Assembly: GCA_003116975.1 (NCBI GenBank)
Contig: BGKB01000155.1
Location: forward strand, 62,001 to 126,000
Direction of reading: 5' to 3'
Length of the DNA: 64,000 bases
Origin: Aurantiochytrium sp. KH105
Taxonomy: Eukaryota > Sar > Bigyra > Thraustochytrida > Thraustochytriidae
The position numbers and the translations under genes are program-made. Below the pieces are notes generated by a model. That model saw nothing but the letters and a program-made list of their open reading frames with translations. It was not told the origin of the DNA and ran no database searches. Shown in pieces: positions 41,992-51,640 of the stretch; position 1 is the first letter of the stretch, and each line of letters starts with the position of its first letter.

Positions 41992-43133
41992 TCACTTGGC
42001 CTGATCGACGGGCTCGTTGAAGCCCATAGTGCCGCCGTAGCCATAACCCTTGGGCCCAAAGACCTTGCCATAACAACTGTTTGTTTGTTTGTTTGGTTGA
42101 TTGTTTGCGCAGACGTAGTTAGTGAAAAAGCTCGTAAAAAAAAACCTTGCACGAAGATTGCGCACGAAACCTGGAAAACTTACGGATTGCAGTAGGCGAC
42201 GCCATCGCTGTCGGCGAACTCGCCCTTGTTGAGACGCTTGTTGCACTCGTTGCAGCGAAAACAGTCCTTGTGCCAGACAGCATCGAGGGCAGTGAGACGC
42301 TCCGCGAAGCCAACGGTCTTGCCGCACTTGTTGCATTCATTCGCGGCGGGGCCCGAAGAGAAGCCGCGCGGAGACGGCCGCGAGGCCGCGCCAAAGCGGT
42401 TCGACAGGCGCTTCGGAACGAAGCTGCGATGCTTGGTCGCAGCCTGGGACGCGCGGCCCTCATCGCTCTGGGCATAATCTACCTCTTCGCCATCGCCCTT
42501 GAGGCCCGAGTCGGCCAGAACGCCGCCAAAGCCAATGCCCTTGGGGCCGCTTCGCATGTTCGAAAGCCGTGCGTCAGTCAGCATTTTCGAGCCACCTCTT
42601 TCGTCGTCAGACAGGCCAAACAAGCCAGGTACAACTTACAACAGCTTGCCGTGGCAGGCCTTGCAATAGAGCTGGTCATCATGCTCGGCTTGCGTGCCGA
42701 GCTGAAGCGTCTTCTTGCAGTTCGTGCACGCGAAGCACGTCTTGTGCCTGCGGTGTCGCCGCGCCAAGCGCACAGGGTGTGTGTTCCGTACGTCCAATTC
42801 GCGTTAGCGTCCCATGCTCCTTCTCGCAGCTCGCCCCAAACAATCCCCGCGCCGCCCCTCGCTCTCGGCGGCGGCCGTCGCGCCCGCGCCGCGCTCTCCT
42901 CCTCCTCCCCCTCCTCCTCCTCCTCGCGCTGCGTGCGCAGCCCCGCGGCGCGGGTCGGAGATGGCGCGCGCCCTGGCTGAGATCGCGCCTCCGACTCCCT
43001 CGCTCGCTCGCTCGCTCGACTCGCTCGATCCCGCCGCGCGAACGTACCAGTCCTCGCCCAGCGCGCGCACGCGCTCGTTGAAGAAGACGGACTTGCCGCA
43101 CTTGGGGCACTTGGGCGACCCTCCGAACTGCAT
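41992..43133 (-). CDS. Double-LIM protein, CRP/CSRP type, four exons
   Basis: Exons 43,133-43,048, 42,747-42,640, 42,549-42,184 and 42,076-41,992 join in phase with GT-AG borders (donors GTACGT, GTAAGT, GTAAGT) to 645 bases, 214 residues. LIM1 begins with CPKCGKSVFF (Cys9, Cys12), crosses intron 1 within the conserved Trp codon to give DWHKTCFACTNCKK, and ends YCKACHGKLFGPKGIGFGG. LIM2 is CNKCGKTVGFAERL...WHKDCFRCNECNKRL...YCNPCYGKVFGPKGYGYGG. Both keep all eight zinc ligands and the GPKGxGxGG tail characteristic of cysteine-rich proteins. A Ser/Ala/basic linker of about 65 residues separates them. CRPs bundle actin and act in nuclear co-regulation; either is possible here. Exact splice fit makes this model strong. 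Confidence 0.93.
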
Positions 43134-43994
43134 CGCGGCGCGGGCTCGGCGTGCGGAATCTCCGGATGCGCGTACGACTCGGCCTCCAGGTTGCGGCTCT
43201 GCTCTGCTCTGCTCGTGCGCGCCCTTCCCGCGCCCGCTTATCGTACACGGTTACGGCGATACCGTGCACCTCTCTGGACGGCTGCCAGCTGCGTAGGAGC
43301 GCGCGGAGGACGAGCTGGGCGGACGGCAACGCGTGACGTGAGGGTCTGTGCTGGGTTTTGATGCTTTGGGGAGGTTTATGGGATGCAGGTGAAGGAGGGG
43401 GAAATGGGGGGGGGCTTGAGGTCGTGGGGCGCTGCGATCTTTGCGATCGCTGCTGCCGGTCGCAAAAATGTAATGCGCAACTTGCTACGCAAGTTCGCTT
43501 TCGTCTATGTTTTTGTCCATTCGGTAAGTTTCCCGTCCGTCACGTTCTGCTGCAATTGCTGGCTCCTCATGCTCTCCAGCTGTTTTCCACAGAACTGAAA
43601 CGAAAATCCTCGCTTCGCTATCCCCACGACACGCCCGAGCTCGCCGTAGTTTCTTTCCCCTCTTTTCGCCTGCCCTCCTGGCGACATCCCCCACCCTCTC
43701 CGCCTCACACCCTGCGACCATCCCCATCTCCTGCCCACGTGCACACGCCTCCCCATTCCCCCCGCTCTCGAAGCCGTCGAAGAGCACCCCATTGCGCGAG
43801 CTCTCGAATTTGCGTTGCGCTCGAGGCGGGCGATCGATCGTTGGTGGTTGGTTCCCAGTTCTGGTGGTCGCCTCGCTCGCCGGGCGCGGCAGACCTGGAT
43901 GGAGCGCGGCGCGGCGCGCGCTGTGCAGGCGGGCAGCGGCGAGCGGCGCGGGCGCGGAGCGCGGGAGGCAGGCGCGGAGCGCGGGCGCGGCGAA
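43134..43994. other. Intergenic: divergent promoter between the LIM and zuotin genes
   Basis: No supported gene. G-rich at 43,385-43,420 and C/T-rich at 43,680-43,790. A second in-frame ATG at 43,899 could extend zuotin by 32 Arg/Gly/Ala-rich residues. A long antisense frame through zuotin into this region is a codon-bias shadow. Confidence 0.55.
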
Positions 43995-46016
43995 ATGGCG
44001 GTGCTGCTGCTGCTGCAGGATGCGGCGGGCCGCGATGCGCCGGGATGGGCGGCGCCCGAGCCGGTGGTGGTCGCGGCGGCCGCCGCCGCCGTCGGGAAGC
44101 GCGTGGAGCGCGCCGGCCACGCGTTCCAGGAGCACTGCAGACGCGTGCTGGGCGGCGACGACGACGGCGCGGACGCCGCCAAGGACCAGGACGCCAATGG
44201 CGAGGCGGAAAACGGCGGGCCCTCCGATGCGGACGAGGACGCCAAGTTGCGGGCGGCGTGGGAAGCCAAGCGCGCCGCGCGCGAGCTGGAGGCCAGCAAG
44301 AACGACAAGGAGGACGAAAACCTGTACGAGATCCTGGGCATCGGGCATCTCGGCTTTGCCGCGAGTGCCAAGCAGATCAAAAAGGCATACCAAAAGTCGA
44401 TCCTCATTCACCATCCCGACAAACTGAGCGAGGAAGAGCGGGCCAAGGCCGAGGCCGCCCAGCTCGATCGCAGCATGGAGGAACCCATGTTTCTCAAAGT
44501 GCAGCGCGCCTGGGACATTCTGAGCAACCCGGCCAAGAAGCGCGGCTACGACTCGAACTTTGCCTTTGACGATCGAATTCCCTCCGCCTCGCTCCAGTTC
44601 GAAGAGGACGAGGACTTTTTTGAAGCGTATGGTCCCGTCTTTGAGCGCAACGCACGCTTCTCCAACAAAAAGCCTGTGCCGATGCTCGGTGACATGTCCA
44701 CAAACATCACCAAGGTTCAACAGTTCTACCGTTTCTGGACGCACTTTAGCTCGTGGCGCGAGTTCAGCAAGTTCGACGAGTTCAAGGACGGCGATCTCGA
44801 GAGCGCCGGATCTCGCTACGAGCGTCGCTGGATGCAGCGGCAAAACGACATTATTCGCGGCAAGAAGAAAAAGGAGGAGATCCAGCGCGTGCGCGACCTT
44901 GTGGAGCGCGCCATGGCTGTGGATCCGCGACTCTTGCGCGCCAAGGAGGATGAGCGCCAAGAGAAGGAGCGCAAACGCAAGGAACGCATCATGGAAAGGG
45001 TCGCCGCGGCCAAGGCCGCCAAAGAGGCCGAAGAGACCGAGAGAAAACGCCGCGAGGAGGAGGAACGCAAGGCCAAGGAAGAGGCCGACAAGGCACGCCA
45101 GGAGAAACAAACCACCAAGAAAGCCTTCAAGAAACAGATTCGCATCCTTCGCAAGTGCTGCGACAAGGCCGCCGAGATGCTCGACATCTCTGCCGACGAA
45201 CTCTCCGACATTTCCCACGAGATCACTCATTTGTCCGAATGGTTTTCGCAGAGCTCCGATGTGGCAGACTGCGTTCTTGCCTTTCGCGGTGACCTCCCGC
45301 CAACGGACGATTGGTTTGACCCGCCTGGCAAGGAAGCCGCTCAAGCAGGTGTCGATGCCATTCGCCGCCTCCACGCCTCTGCCGCCGAGGAAAAGGAAGC
45401 GCAAGAGGCAGACGACGAGGAGGAGCGCGCGCGCCGTCTCGAAGAGGATCAGCGCGCCCGCGAGGCGCAAAAGAAGGAGGCCGAGGCTGATCCATGGACC
45501 CCGGACGAACTCTCTGGTCTTGCCAAGGCCATTCGCAAGTACCCGCCTGGAAGTCGCAATCGTTGGGTGATGATCTCCAACTACATGAACACGCTCCCTG
45601 GTCACACGGTCGAGCGCTCACCGGACGACTGCCTCAAGCAGTCCAAGGCTGCCGATGCCGACCTCATTGGCCGCAAGCAACTCGGAACAGCCGAGTCTGC
45701 TTTCTCACAATACAGGAACAAGCTCGCGTCCAAGACAGCCGGTGCGGATGCCGATGCCGATGCTGCTGATGCTGGCGCATCTACACCTGCCGCCGAGGCG
45801 CCGAACGGCGCGACAGATGCCCAGGACGAGGACGTTTGGACCCCGGAACAGCAGTCTGCCTTGGAAGCTGCACTCAAGGAGTTCCCGGCATCCATGGACA
45901 AGAACGAGCGCTGGAAATCTATTGCCAAGGCCGTTCCGGGCAAGAAGAAGAAGGATTGTGTCGCGCGTTTCAAGGAGCTCCGTGCCAAGGTGCTGGAGAA
46001 GAGGGGCACAAAGTAG
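43995..46016 (+). CDS. DNAJC2: Zuotin/ZRF1 (DNAJC2) ribosome-associated J-protein with two SANT domains
   Basis: 673 residues from the ATG at 43,995 (GAAATGG, better context than the ATG at 43,899). J-domain about 107-187 (ENLYEILGIGHLGFAAS, with HHPDK at about 140, the HPD that activates Hsp70). A zuotin homology region follows (DDRIPSASL, PVPMLGDMST, YRFWTHFSSWREFS, RRWMQRQN), then a highly charged helix (KERKRKERIMERVAAAKAAK) that contacts the ribosome, and two SANT/Myb-like repeats at about 500-555 (PWTPDELSGLAKAIRKYPPG) and 613-668 (VWTPEQQSALEAALKEFP). This is the animal/plant-type layout; yeast zuotin lacks the SANT pair. It works with an Ssz-like Hsp70 at the ribosome exit tunnel; ZRF1 also binds ubiquitinated H2A in nuclei. 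Confidence 0.97.
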   Translation: MAVLLLLQDAAGRDAPGWAAPEPVVVAAAAAAVGKRVERAGHAFQEHCRRVLGGDDDGADAAKDQDANGEAENGGPSDADEDAKLRAAWEAKRAARELEASKNDKEDENLYEILGIGHLGFAASAKQIKKAYQKSILIHHPDKLSEEERAKAEAAQLDRSMEEPMFLKVQRAWDILSNPAKKRGYDSNFAFDDRIPSASLQFEEDEDFFEAYGPVFERNARFSNKKPVPMLGDMSTNITKVQQFYRFWTHFSSWREFSKFDEFKDGDLESAGSRYERRWMQRQNDIIRGKKKKEEIQRVRDLVERAMAVDPRLLRAKEDERQEKERKRKERIMERVAAAKAAKEAEETERKRREEEERKAKEEADKARQEKQTTKKAFKKQIRILRKCCDKAAEMLDISADELSDISHEITHLSEWFSQSSDVADCVLAFRGDLPPTDDWFDPPGKEAAQAGVDAIRRLHASAAEEKEAQEADDEEERARRLEEDQRAREAQKKEAEADPWTPDELSGLAKAIRKYPPGSRNRWVMISNYMNTLPGHTVERSPDDCLKQSKAADADLIGRKQLGTAESAFSQYRNKLASKTAGADADADAADAGASTPAAEAPNGATDAQDEDVWTPEQQSALEAALKEFPASMDKNERWKSIAKAVPGKKKKDCVARFKELRAKVLEKRGTK

Positions 46017-46565
46017 AACTGACTAGAACATACTGTCATGTGCAGCAAGTCGAGTGCCTACCATCCTCTCTTTCTAGAAAGTCCGTCATTCGTTCGTTCG
46101 TTCGTTCGTTCATTCATACATACGTAAGTATGAACGAGCGTTCATGTCCAGCCATTGTCTCGCGGGAGCCGCAGCAAGAACAACGAAAACAGTGACGATG
46201 GTGGGAACGAGGCTGTGGTGCTTCCAAACAAGGACGATTAGCATCCATTCTGTTTGACTCTGAATGACCTCTTCGTTTTGCATGTAGTAGGGTCACGAGA
46301 TGCTGTTTGCAACCAAGCACGTGATCCGATTAGAGATTTCCCATCCATCTATCCATTCATTCCTTTTTCTCTCTCGCCAAAGATAAAATACAAAACAAAA
46401 ATTTGATCGTGTTTTCATTTTGCTCCGCGATAACGGAAAGAATGTAAGCAAATTGGGTTGCGAGGAAAAAGCAACACAAAAGAGAAATGAGGAATCGAAG
46501 AAGAAGAAGAAGAAGAAGCCAAGATCGGTCGCTCTATCAAGTTTTTTCGCGTGTGTTCTTGGTCT
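46017..46565. other. Intergenic between convergent zuotin and thioesterase genes
   Basis: Contains a (TTCG)n/(TTCA)n run at about 46,086-46,118 followed by a possible hairpin CATACGTAAGTATG, and a (GAA)n tract at 46,495-46,518. No gene seen. Confidence 0.6.
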
Positions 46566-47280
46566 TTAGATGCGCGATCGCGGAGGTCCCTTCTTGACGA
46601 TGCCTGTAAAGGTGGCCACGATGCGCTCGTCAACGTGAAGCTCGCCCGAGATGAAGAGCAAATACTTTGTGCTTGATGTGACCTTGCCTCGGGCCTCGAC
46701 CCACTCGCCAAGTCGAACTGGGGACACATAGTTCATGTTCAAGTTCGCAGTCACCGAAAGGTTCGGGATCTCGTCCACGCCAATCGTAAAGAGCGATGCG
46801 TCTGCGAGCGTCGCCAAGCAACCCCCATGCATCACATAGCCTCCGTTGAGGTTGTTTTTCGTGCAGTACATGCCGCACTTCTTTGCCGTCTTGTTGCACC
46901 AAAGCGGTCCCATGCGCTCCTCAAAATTGTCAATCACCAGCTTGCCATCTTCATCGTGGCCCTCATCTGCGCACGTAACATATTGCCGTCGTCGTCAGTA
47001 TCAATGTCGCCTTGCTTTGCTTCTCGCGCATCTTCTTCACAGCCTGCGTCTCCCTCGCGCCTTCCCGCCCGCCCCTCACCCTCCCTCGCAAGGCGACCCA
47101 CTCAGTCCGCTCGGACTGACTGACGTCGGCAGGACGGACATCCGATCTGGTCCTCTCTTTTGGCTTCTTCAGGTCCACGCCGCTGCGAGCTCGCTGGCTG
47201 CGAGGAGACCAGCGCCACTTACCCCACGACTTGTACCCGGGCGGAGGCAGCCGCGGCCTCTCGGCGTCGATGATGGTCAT
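46566..47280 (-). CDS. Hotdog-fold (4HBT/PaaI-ACOT13 type) thioesterase, copy 1, two exons
   Basis: Exon 1 is 47,280-47,223 (58 bases, MTIIDAERPRLPPPGYKSW), donor GTAAGT; exon 2 is 46,966-46,566 after a GCGCAG acceptor; the 256-base intron splits the codon giving W-D-E-G. The total is 459 bases, 152 residues. The hotdog core is clear: Asn in NNLNGGYVMHGGCLATLADA with HGG and the acidic residue (D of LAD) placed as in ACOT13/PaaI catalytic sites, then LNMNYVSPVRLGEWVEARG and ISGELHVDERIVATFTGI. It likely hydrolyses acyl-CoA or aryl-CoA thioesters in the cytosol or mitochondria. It is paralogous to the gene at 60.9-61.6 kb, with the same strand and the same 58-base first exon. Confidence 0.92.
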
Positions 47281-47631
47281 GGTACGCAGCAAGGCTCTCG
47301 TGCCTGCCTGCCTCGCCTTGTCTGTCTGTCTGGGAGTTCCGGATTTGCTTTCTTGCTCTTGGCTATGGTCTCGGCAACGCAAAAGGAGCAAGACGAGGTC
47401 GCAAGACACGGAAGGGAAAAGCAGTCACGTTAGCGGCAGCATGAGCCTACGAACAACTTGAACGCAAGGGAAAGCGACAAAGCAGAATTTTCTGGCCTTA
47501 CCATGGTTGGGCCTAGACAAAGGCATCATGTCGTTTCTGGCGGTCGTGAAGATCTCGTATTGGCGATACGTCGCATCGTCTTGCGTGGCAAGGGGAGAAG
47601 ACGGGTCGACACTCACTCCCCGGTTAAGGAT
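47281..47631. other. Intergenic upstream of thioesterase copy 1
   Basis: About 350 bases with no supported coding sequence. Confidence 0.5.
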
Positions 47632-48734
47632 TTTGAATGCTGGTCGTCATTCGTGAAGTACTGAAGCTCCGGATCAGCGACCATGTTGGTGATCCGGAAG
47701 GGGTACGATCTAAAACCGTGGTCCCTGGCGGGTGCGATTTCCAACGTGTGGCAAAAGTCTTTGTTTTTACGGAAGCAATGATTCTGGTATACCCTAAGAA
47801 AACACTAGCGGGGAACCTCCAATTGCACGTGCTAAGGTAAGCAGCGTCAGTCTTCTTACTGGTGACGCAGCGGAGCTTGCGTTCGCGGTCATCCTCCTCG
47901 CCGCTAAGCAAACCTGCGTATGCACACAGGAAACGTCCTGCGCACGAGCTCTCGTGAAGCGCCAGTTTGACACGGCACAGTCGGTGCTGTCTGTCGTGAG
48001 GTGCACGCTGATGTCGGTAGCGTCTTCAACTGCGTCCGAGCAGTGGCCCTTCATTGCAAGGTCGCCGCCTTTGTAAACCCCATTCGTGGAGTCAAAGCCG
48101 AAGAGCTTGTTCTCGACTTGAAACCTATCTGGTAGATAGGCACTGCGGGACCACATTGTTGTGGGCGTCGAGCCAAAGCTGCAGTCGCCGCTTCCTGCGT
48201 CGGGACAGTTTATGTAGCGCACCTCCCCGTTGACGCGAGCGGTGATGTAGAAGAACCTGTCGTCGAGGGTATTCTTTTCGGAGGCAAGGATCGTCACGTT
48301 GTCGTCGCGTGTCGTCGCGTGTCGTCAACGCACTGCTCGTGCCACGGATCGAACCGTTTCCTGTTTGTAAAAGCTTTGCGGAAGACTTCGAAAAAGAGGA
48401 CTCGTTTCGTGTTTGTACCAGTCAAGGGTCGTGAATTCCCGCGCAGCTTTGTGGACGGCTGTGATGGGGAACCCCACGCCGATCGAAGCAGACACGGCGA
48501 GATCGTAGAAACCAATTTCTACATGCTCGTTTAACTTGCGCCGCGAGTCATCTCTTCCGTCGTGCGCAGACGTCAGCTTCTGCACCCACGTATCACTTGA
48601 CCCCACGGCGCCTGAGAATAAATGAGTTTAAGCTGAACGCGTGCCCAAGTCATCGGGAGTGTACTTGTTGGGTGGAAGGGTTTAGATGGCACTCACCTTT
48701 GTAATCTGCGCAACAGCAGCAGTAGCATCAACAT
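47632..48734 (-). pseudogene. Frame-broken gene for a possible secreted Cys/Trp-containing protein
   Basis: Not recognised. From the right: an ATG at 48,734 opens a short Leu-rich segment (MLMLLLLLRRL) ending at a consensus donor (AAAG/GTGAGT, 48,697). Then comes a frame (48,606-48,325) with IGFYDLAVSASIGVGFPITA. An in-frame TGA at 48,327-48,325, next to a GACGACACGC tandem repeat, separates it from a continuing segment in the same frame (RFFYITARVNGEVRYINCPD, GHCSDAVEDATDISVHLT, CAVSNWRF). A shift of frame then gives a second, similar end (KLRCVTSKKTDAAY...CNWRF), and after a TTTTCTTAG acceptor-like site comes a last piece (NMVADPELQYFTNDDQH). Two units ending C/SNWRF suggest a repeated domain. 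One stop and one frame change argue for decay, although missed introns could explain part of it. Confidence 0.5.
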
Positions 48735-48817
48735 GATGACGATGATGATGATGATGGCGGTACAAAGCGCGCGCGCAATCTGACTAACTTTATACGTCTT
48801 AGACAGCGGACATTTAG

Positions 48818-51303
48818 ATGAGGGAGTGTGAGAAGAGATCGAGAATTCGAACAATCGAAGACGGGTGGCGTCATACTAGTTTGGCGTGCCCCATGTTTTC
48901 CATCCTCTGTCTTTGGGCGTACGCCTTGGAACCATGGGCACGCTTGTTCACTGTGGTGGGACTTTCAATCCAATGGCGTGCTACTCGCTGGCCGTTGTGA
49001 GCTCTTTTACTTTGACGATGGGACAGACGTCCGTGTCAATGTAGCGGGCGTCTCTTGGATCCACGGCGTCATGGGCATTAAACGCGCGGTCCATGTTCTG
49101 TGTGCTGCCATCGTGTGTGATAGCTTGGTACAGGTGCCGCTCCCTCAGGAAGAAGTCGACGAAGAGGATGGATCCGTCAAAGAAGCTAAACAGGCAGGAG
49201 GCGTTTTTAACGCCCTGCTGGAGAAATATGTCCCGGATACGCACATGGCTGTTTTCCTGCTCATTGCCTGCGGCATCAAAAGCAACAGGCTCTCGGAGGA
49301 GATCATTAGGGGCGACTTTGTTGAAACACACTTTCACGTTTCAGCAAAAGAAGCAACTGCTTTCGTAAGGCACGCGCTGCTCATTGTGCGCATGGCCTTT
49401 GTCGCCATGGGTCTTGGGGCAGCCGCTCTCAATATGACCACACTCCGGCCGGCCCCGATTGGCTTTTCAGACAAGGCCCTGGCTCGATGCGCTGGTGCAC
49501 TTGTCTTCGTCTTTCAGTTTGGGATCATCACCGCCAACTTTGTCACCATGCACCCGCACATTTTGGTGAAAGCCGTGTCAGACAGGGTCGACGCTTCGAC
49601 GCTTCGAGACCGCCACACCGAGTTTATCTTGGACGCCTGCATCGACGGGTCTTTGTCTCTCATCGGCGTGGCACTGGCTTTTGCAAGCTCACCAAACATG
49701 GACGACCCTCACGCGGACAGAAACCGCTTCGCTGGGACATTCGTGTTTAACAACGTGTTTCTGGGGACGTACGGGTCCGCAGTTGCGACACGGATGGACT
49801 TTGCGCTCCAAAACGCGAACCTCAGCCACGCCTCCACCGGTAGCGGAATCCTTCCTCTCGTGGTTCTGGTTTCTCTCCTTGCCGCGTCTGCCTTCGGGAA
49901 GGCACTCCAGCGGTCTCTCTCTCTCACCGAGACAGGCGCGGCCCTCGCCAAGAATGCGTTTCGCGCTGCCGGTGGGACGAGAGCTCCCATCATTAACCTC
50001 TGGCGCGTAGCCATTGCCGCCGGCGTCGTGAGTGGTGTGATCGCGTGCTTTTTGCGCGCTCGCCTTGGTTCACATTCACAGTCGAGGCAGGAACGATTCC
50101 CAAAGAGATCGGCATTCACGCCGAGAATGTGGAGGACCTCATCAGCGAGCTGAGCCACAGTGCACTTGGTGTGGTGAAGCAAATAGACCCGTGTCGGTGG
50201 TCCATCAGCAAGCCATCCGAGGCACTGAATTCAAGCATGTCGTATACGTACCCGCCGGAGTACAGCCACACCATGACTCACAAATCCTTCTCTCTCTCGA
50301 CAGCCAAGGCCGACATCAGCGAGATGGACTGCAAGTGCAGGGCTGCGGGGGCCTGCGTCTGCGAGACTATGCACGCCGCGCGGGCCCACGTTGCCACCAA
50401 AACACAGGACAAGGTGGACTTTGCCGCGACGAGTAGCATTTCATACGTGCACGACGAGGTCACTCACTTTCACCAAATCACGGAAGATGTCATGTACGAT
50501 GACGCAATGAAAAAGTGTCACGCGATGGAGTGTGACATCGTCTTGGGCGTTGCCGTTGCCGCCGAATCAAGCATCCTCGCGAGCGGGACCGTGTGGCTGA
50601 TTCCGGGACTCGAGGACGCAATCAGCACAGCAGCCTGGTTTGGGCAGCTCGTGAATCGCGTTGGTCACGGGGTGCTCAAATACGGGCCCGACTTGCAAAG
50701 TTCTTGACAAGCCTTGCTCTGAAAATCAAATGCGCTCGTCCGTTCCTGCAGATGGTGCTGCGGCTTGCGGGTACCCCGGACAAGGCGCGATACTATTTTA
50801 GCATGGACCTCGCCATGATCTATGCCCCACTCGCGCTCAACTCTACCTTTTGCGTTTTACTGGGTCTGTGGAGGAGGAAGAATATGAGGAACGTGTCGCA
50901 CGTTTGGGTTCTTCATTCCTCTCTTCGCCGTGAACGTGATTATGATGGGGCTGACGTTCGTGTTCCCCCTCGTGGCGCACGAAGTCGTCGGGCACGTGCC
51001 GTCGAAGCTTATTATGGTTGTAAAGGGGCAGATGCACGCCGGCTTTTACCTCTTGCGATACGCTTACTGCGGGAGTGCGTTGAGCACCTTTTTTTCCCCA
51101 TCCTCGTGAGCATCGTGGACGACCTGTCACTCTTCCGGCGAAAGGCAGCCGTGTTACGCAGCCTTTTTCGGAAACCCTTTGCGTTACTATCAAGAAGGCC
51201 GTCGTCCACTGCCACTACCACTACCACGAGCACTGCCGCCAGGGCGAGCATGCTCAATCCAGGAGAGGCCTCAAACGATGACACGAAGCAGACGGCGGCG
51301 TGA
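48818..51303 (+). pseudogene. Multi-pass membrane-protein gene, reading frame broken several times
   Basis: Unknown family. The longest piece (to 50,153) has several hydrophobic helices (HALLIVRMAFVAMGLGAAAL, AGALVFVFQFGIITANFV, DGSLSLIGVALAFASS, ILPLVVLVSLLAASAFG). At T5 (50,049-50,053) the frame must change to continue as WFTFTVEAGTIPKEIGIHAE and a Cys-rich ectodomain-like part (MDCKCRAAGACVCETM). Near 50,700 it changes again to CARPFLQMVLRLAG, near 50,905 to FFIPLFAVNVIMMGLTFVF, and at T7 (about 51,090) back to PILVSIVDDLSLFRRK. The ATG at 48,818 lies in yet another frame (60 codons). Four or five breaks, some at homopolymers, mean a decayed gene or locally poor sequence. Coding-like composition persists in every piece, so decay, if real, is recent. 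Confidence 0.55.
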
Positions 51304-51640
51304 ATTCAAACATTTGCGATCTCCGCACCGGTCCTTGCTTTCACGGCAGATGGGTTTACCGAGAACGTGCAGCTCGTGCATATCAGCTACGGGCCGGAAG
51401 GAGCCTTGCTCGATGTAGTGCACGCCTTTCCCGCACGCAGACACCTCCTTGAAGCTGCTCACTTACAACGAAGAAAATACCTTGTGTGGCCTCATAGGCA
51501 AGGGTATCGAAGTGATCATTTCGGTCGCAATAAACGAGTTGCACAGCTTATTTGAGGATATAGTTCAGGTCCTCGAAACATTTGCAGAGAGCGTCGTCGA
51601 TGTGGCGTCCATCATCTTATCTAACCTAACCTAACCTAAA
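51304..51640 (+). other. Coding-like remnants downstream of the membrane-protein gene
   Basis: Two plus-strand stretches read like protein: one around 51,310-51,475 (ADGFTENVQLVHISYGPEGA) and one around 51,449-51,634 (LTYNEENTLCGLIGKGIEVI). They are in different frames and unassigned. They may be the broken 3' end of the preceding gene. Confidence 0.35.
51621..51640. repeat. Four CTAAC units (telomere-like)
   Basis: CTAAC repeated four times, equivalent to TTAGG on the other strand. Too short to call a telomere remnant with confidence. Confidence 0.6.

Noticed and set aside
43485-45605. 706-codon minus-strand frame opposite zuotin
   Set aside because: Shadow of third-position GC bias; the plus strand encodes an unmistakable J-domain/SANT protein.
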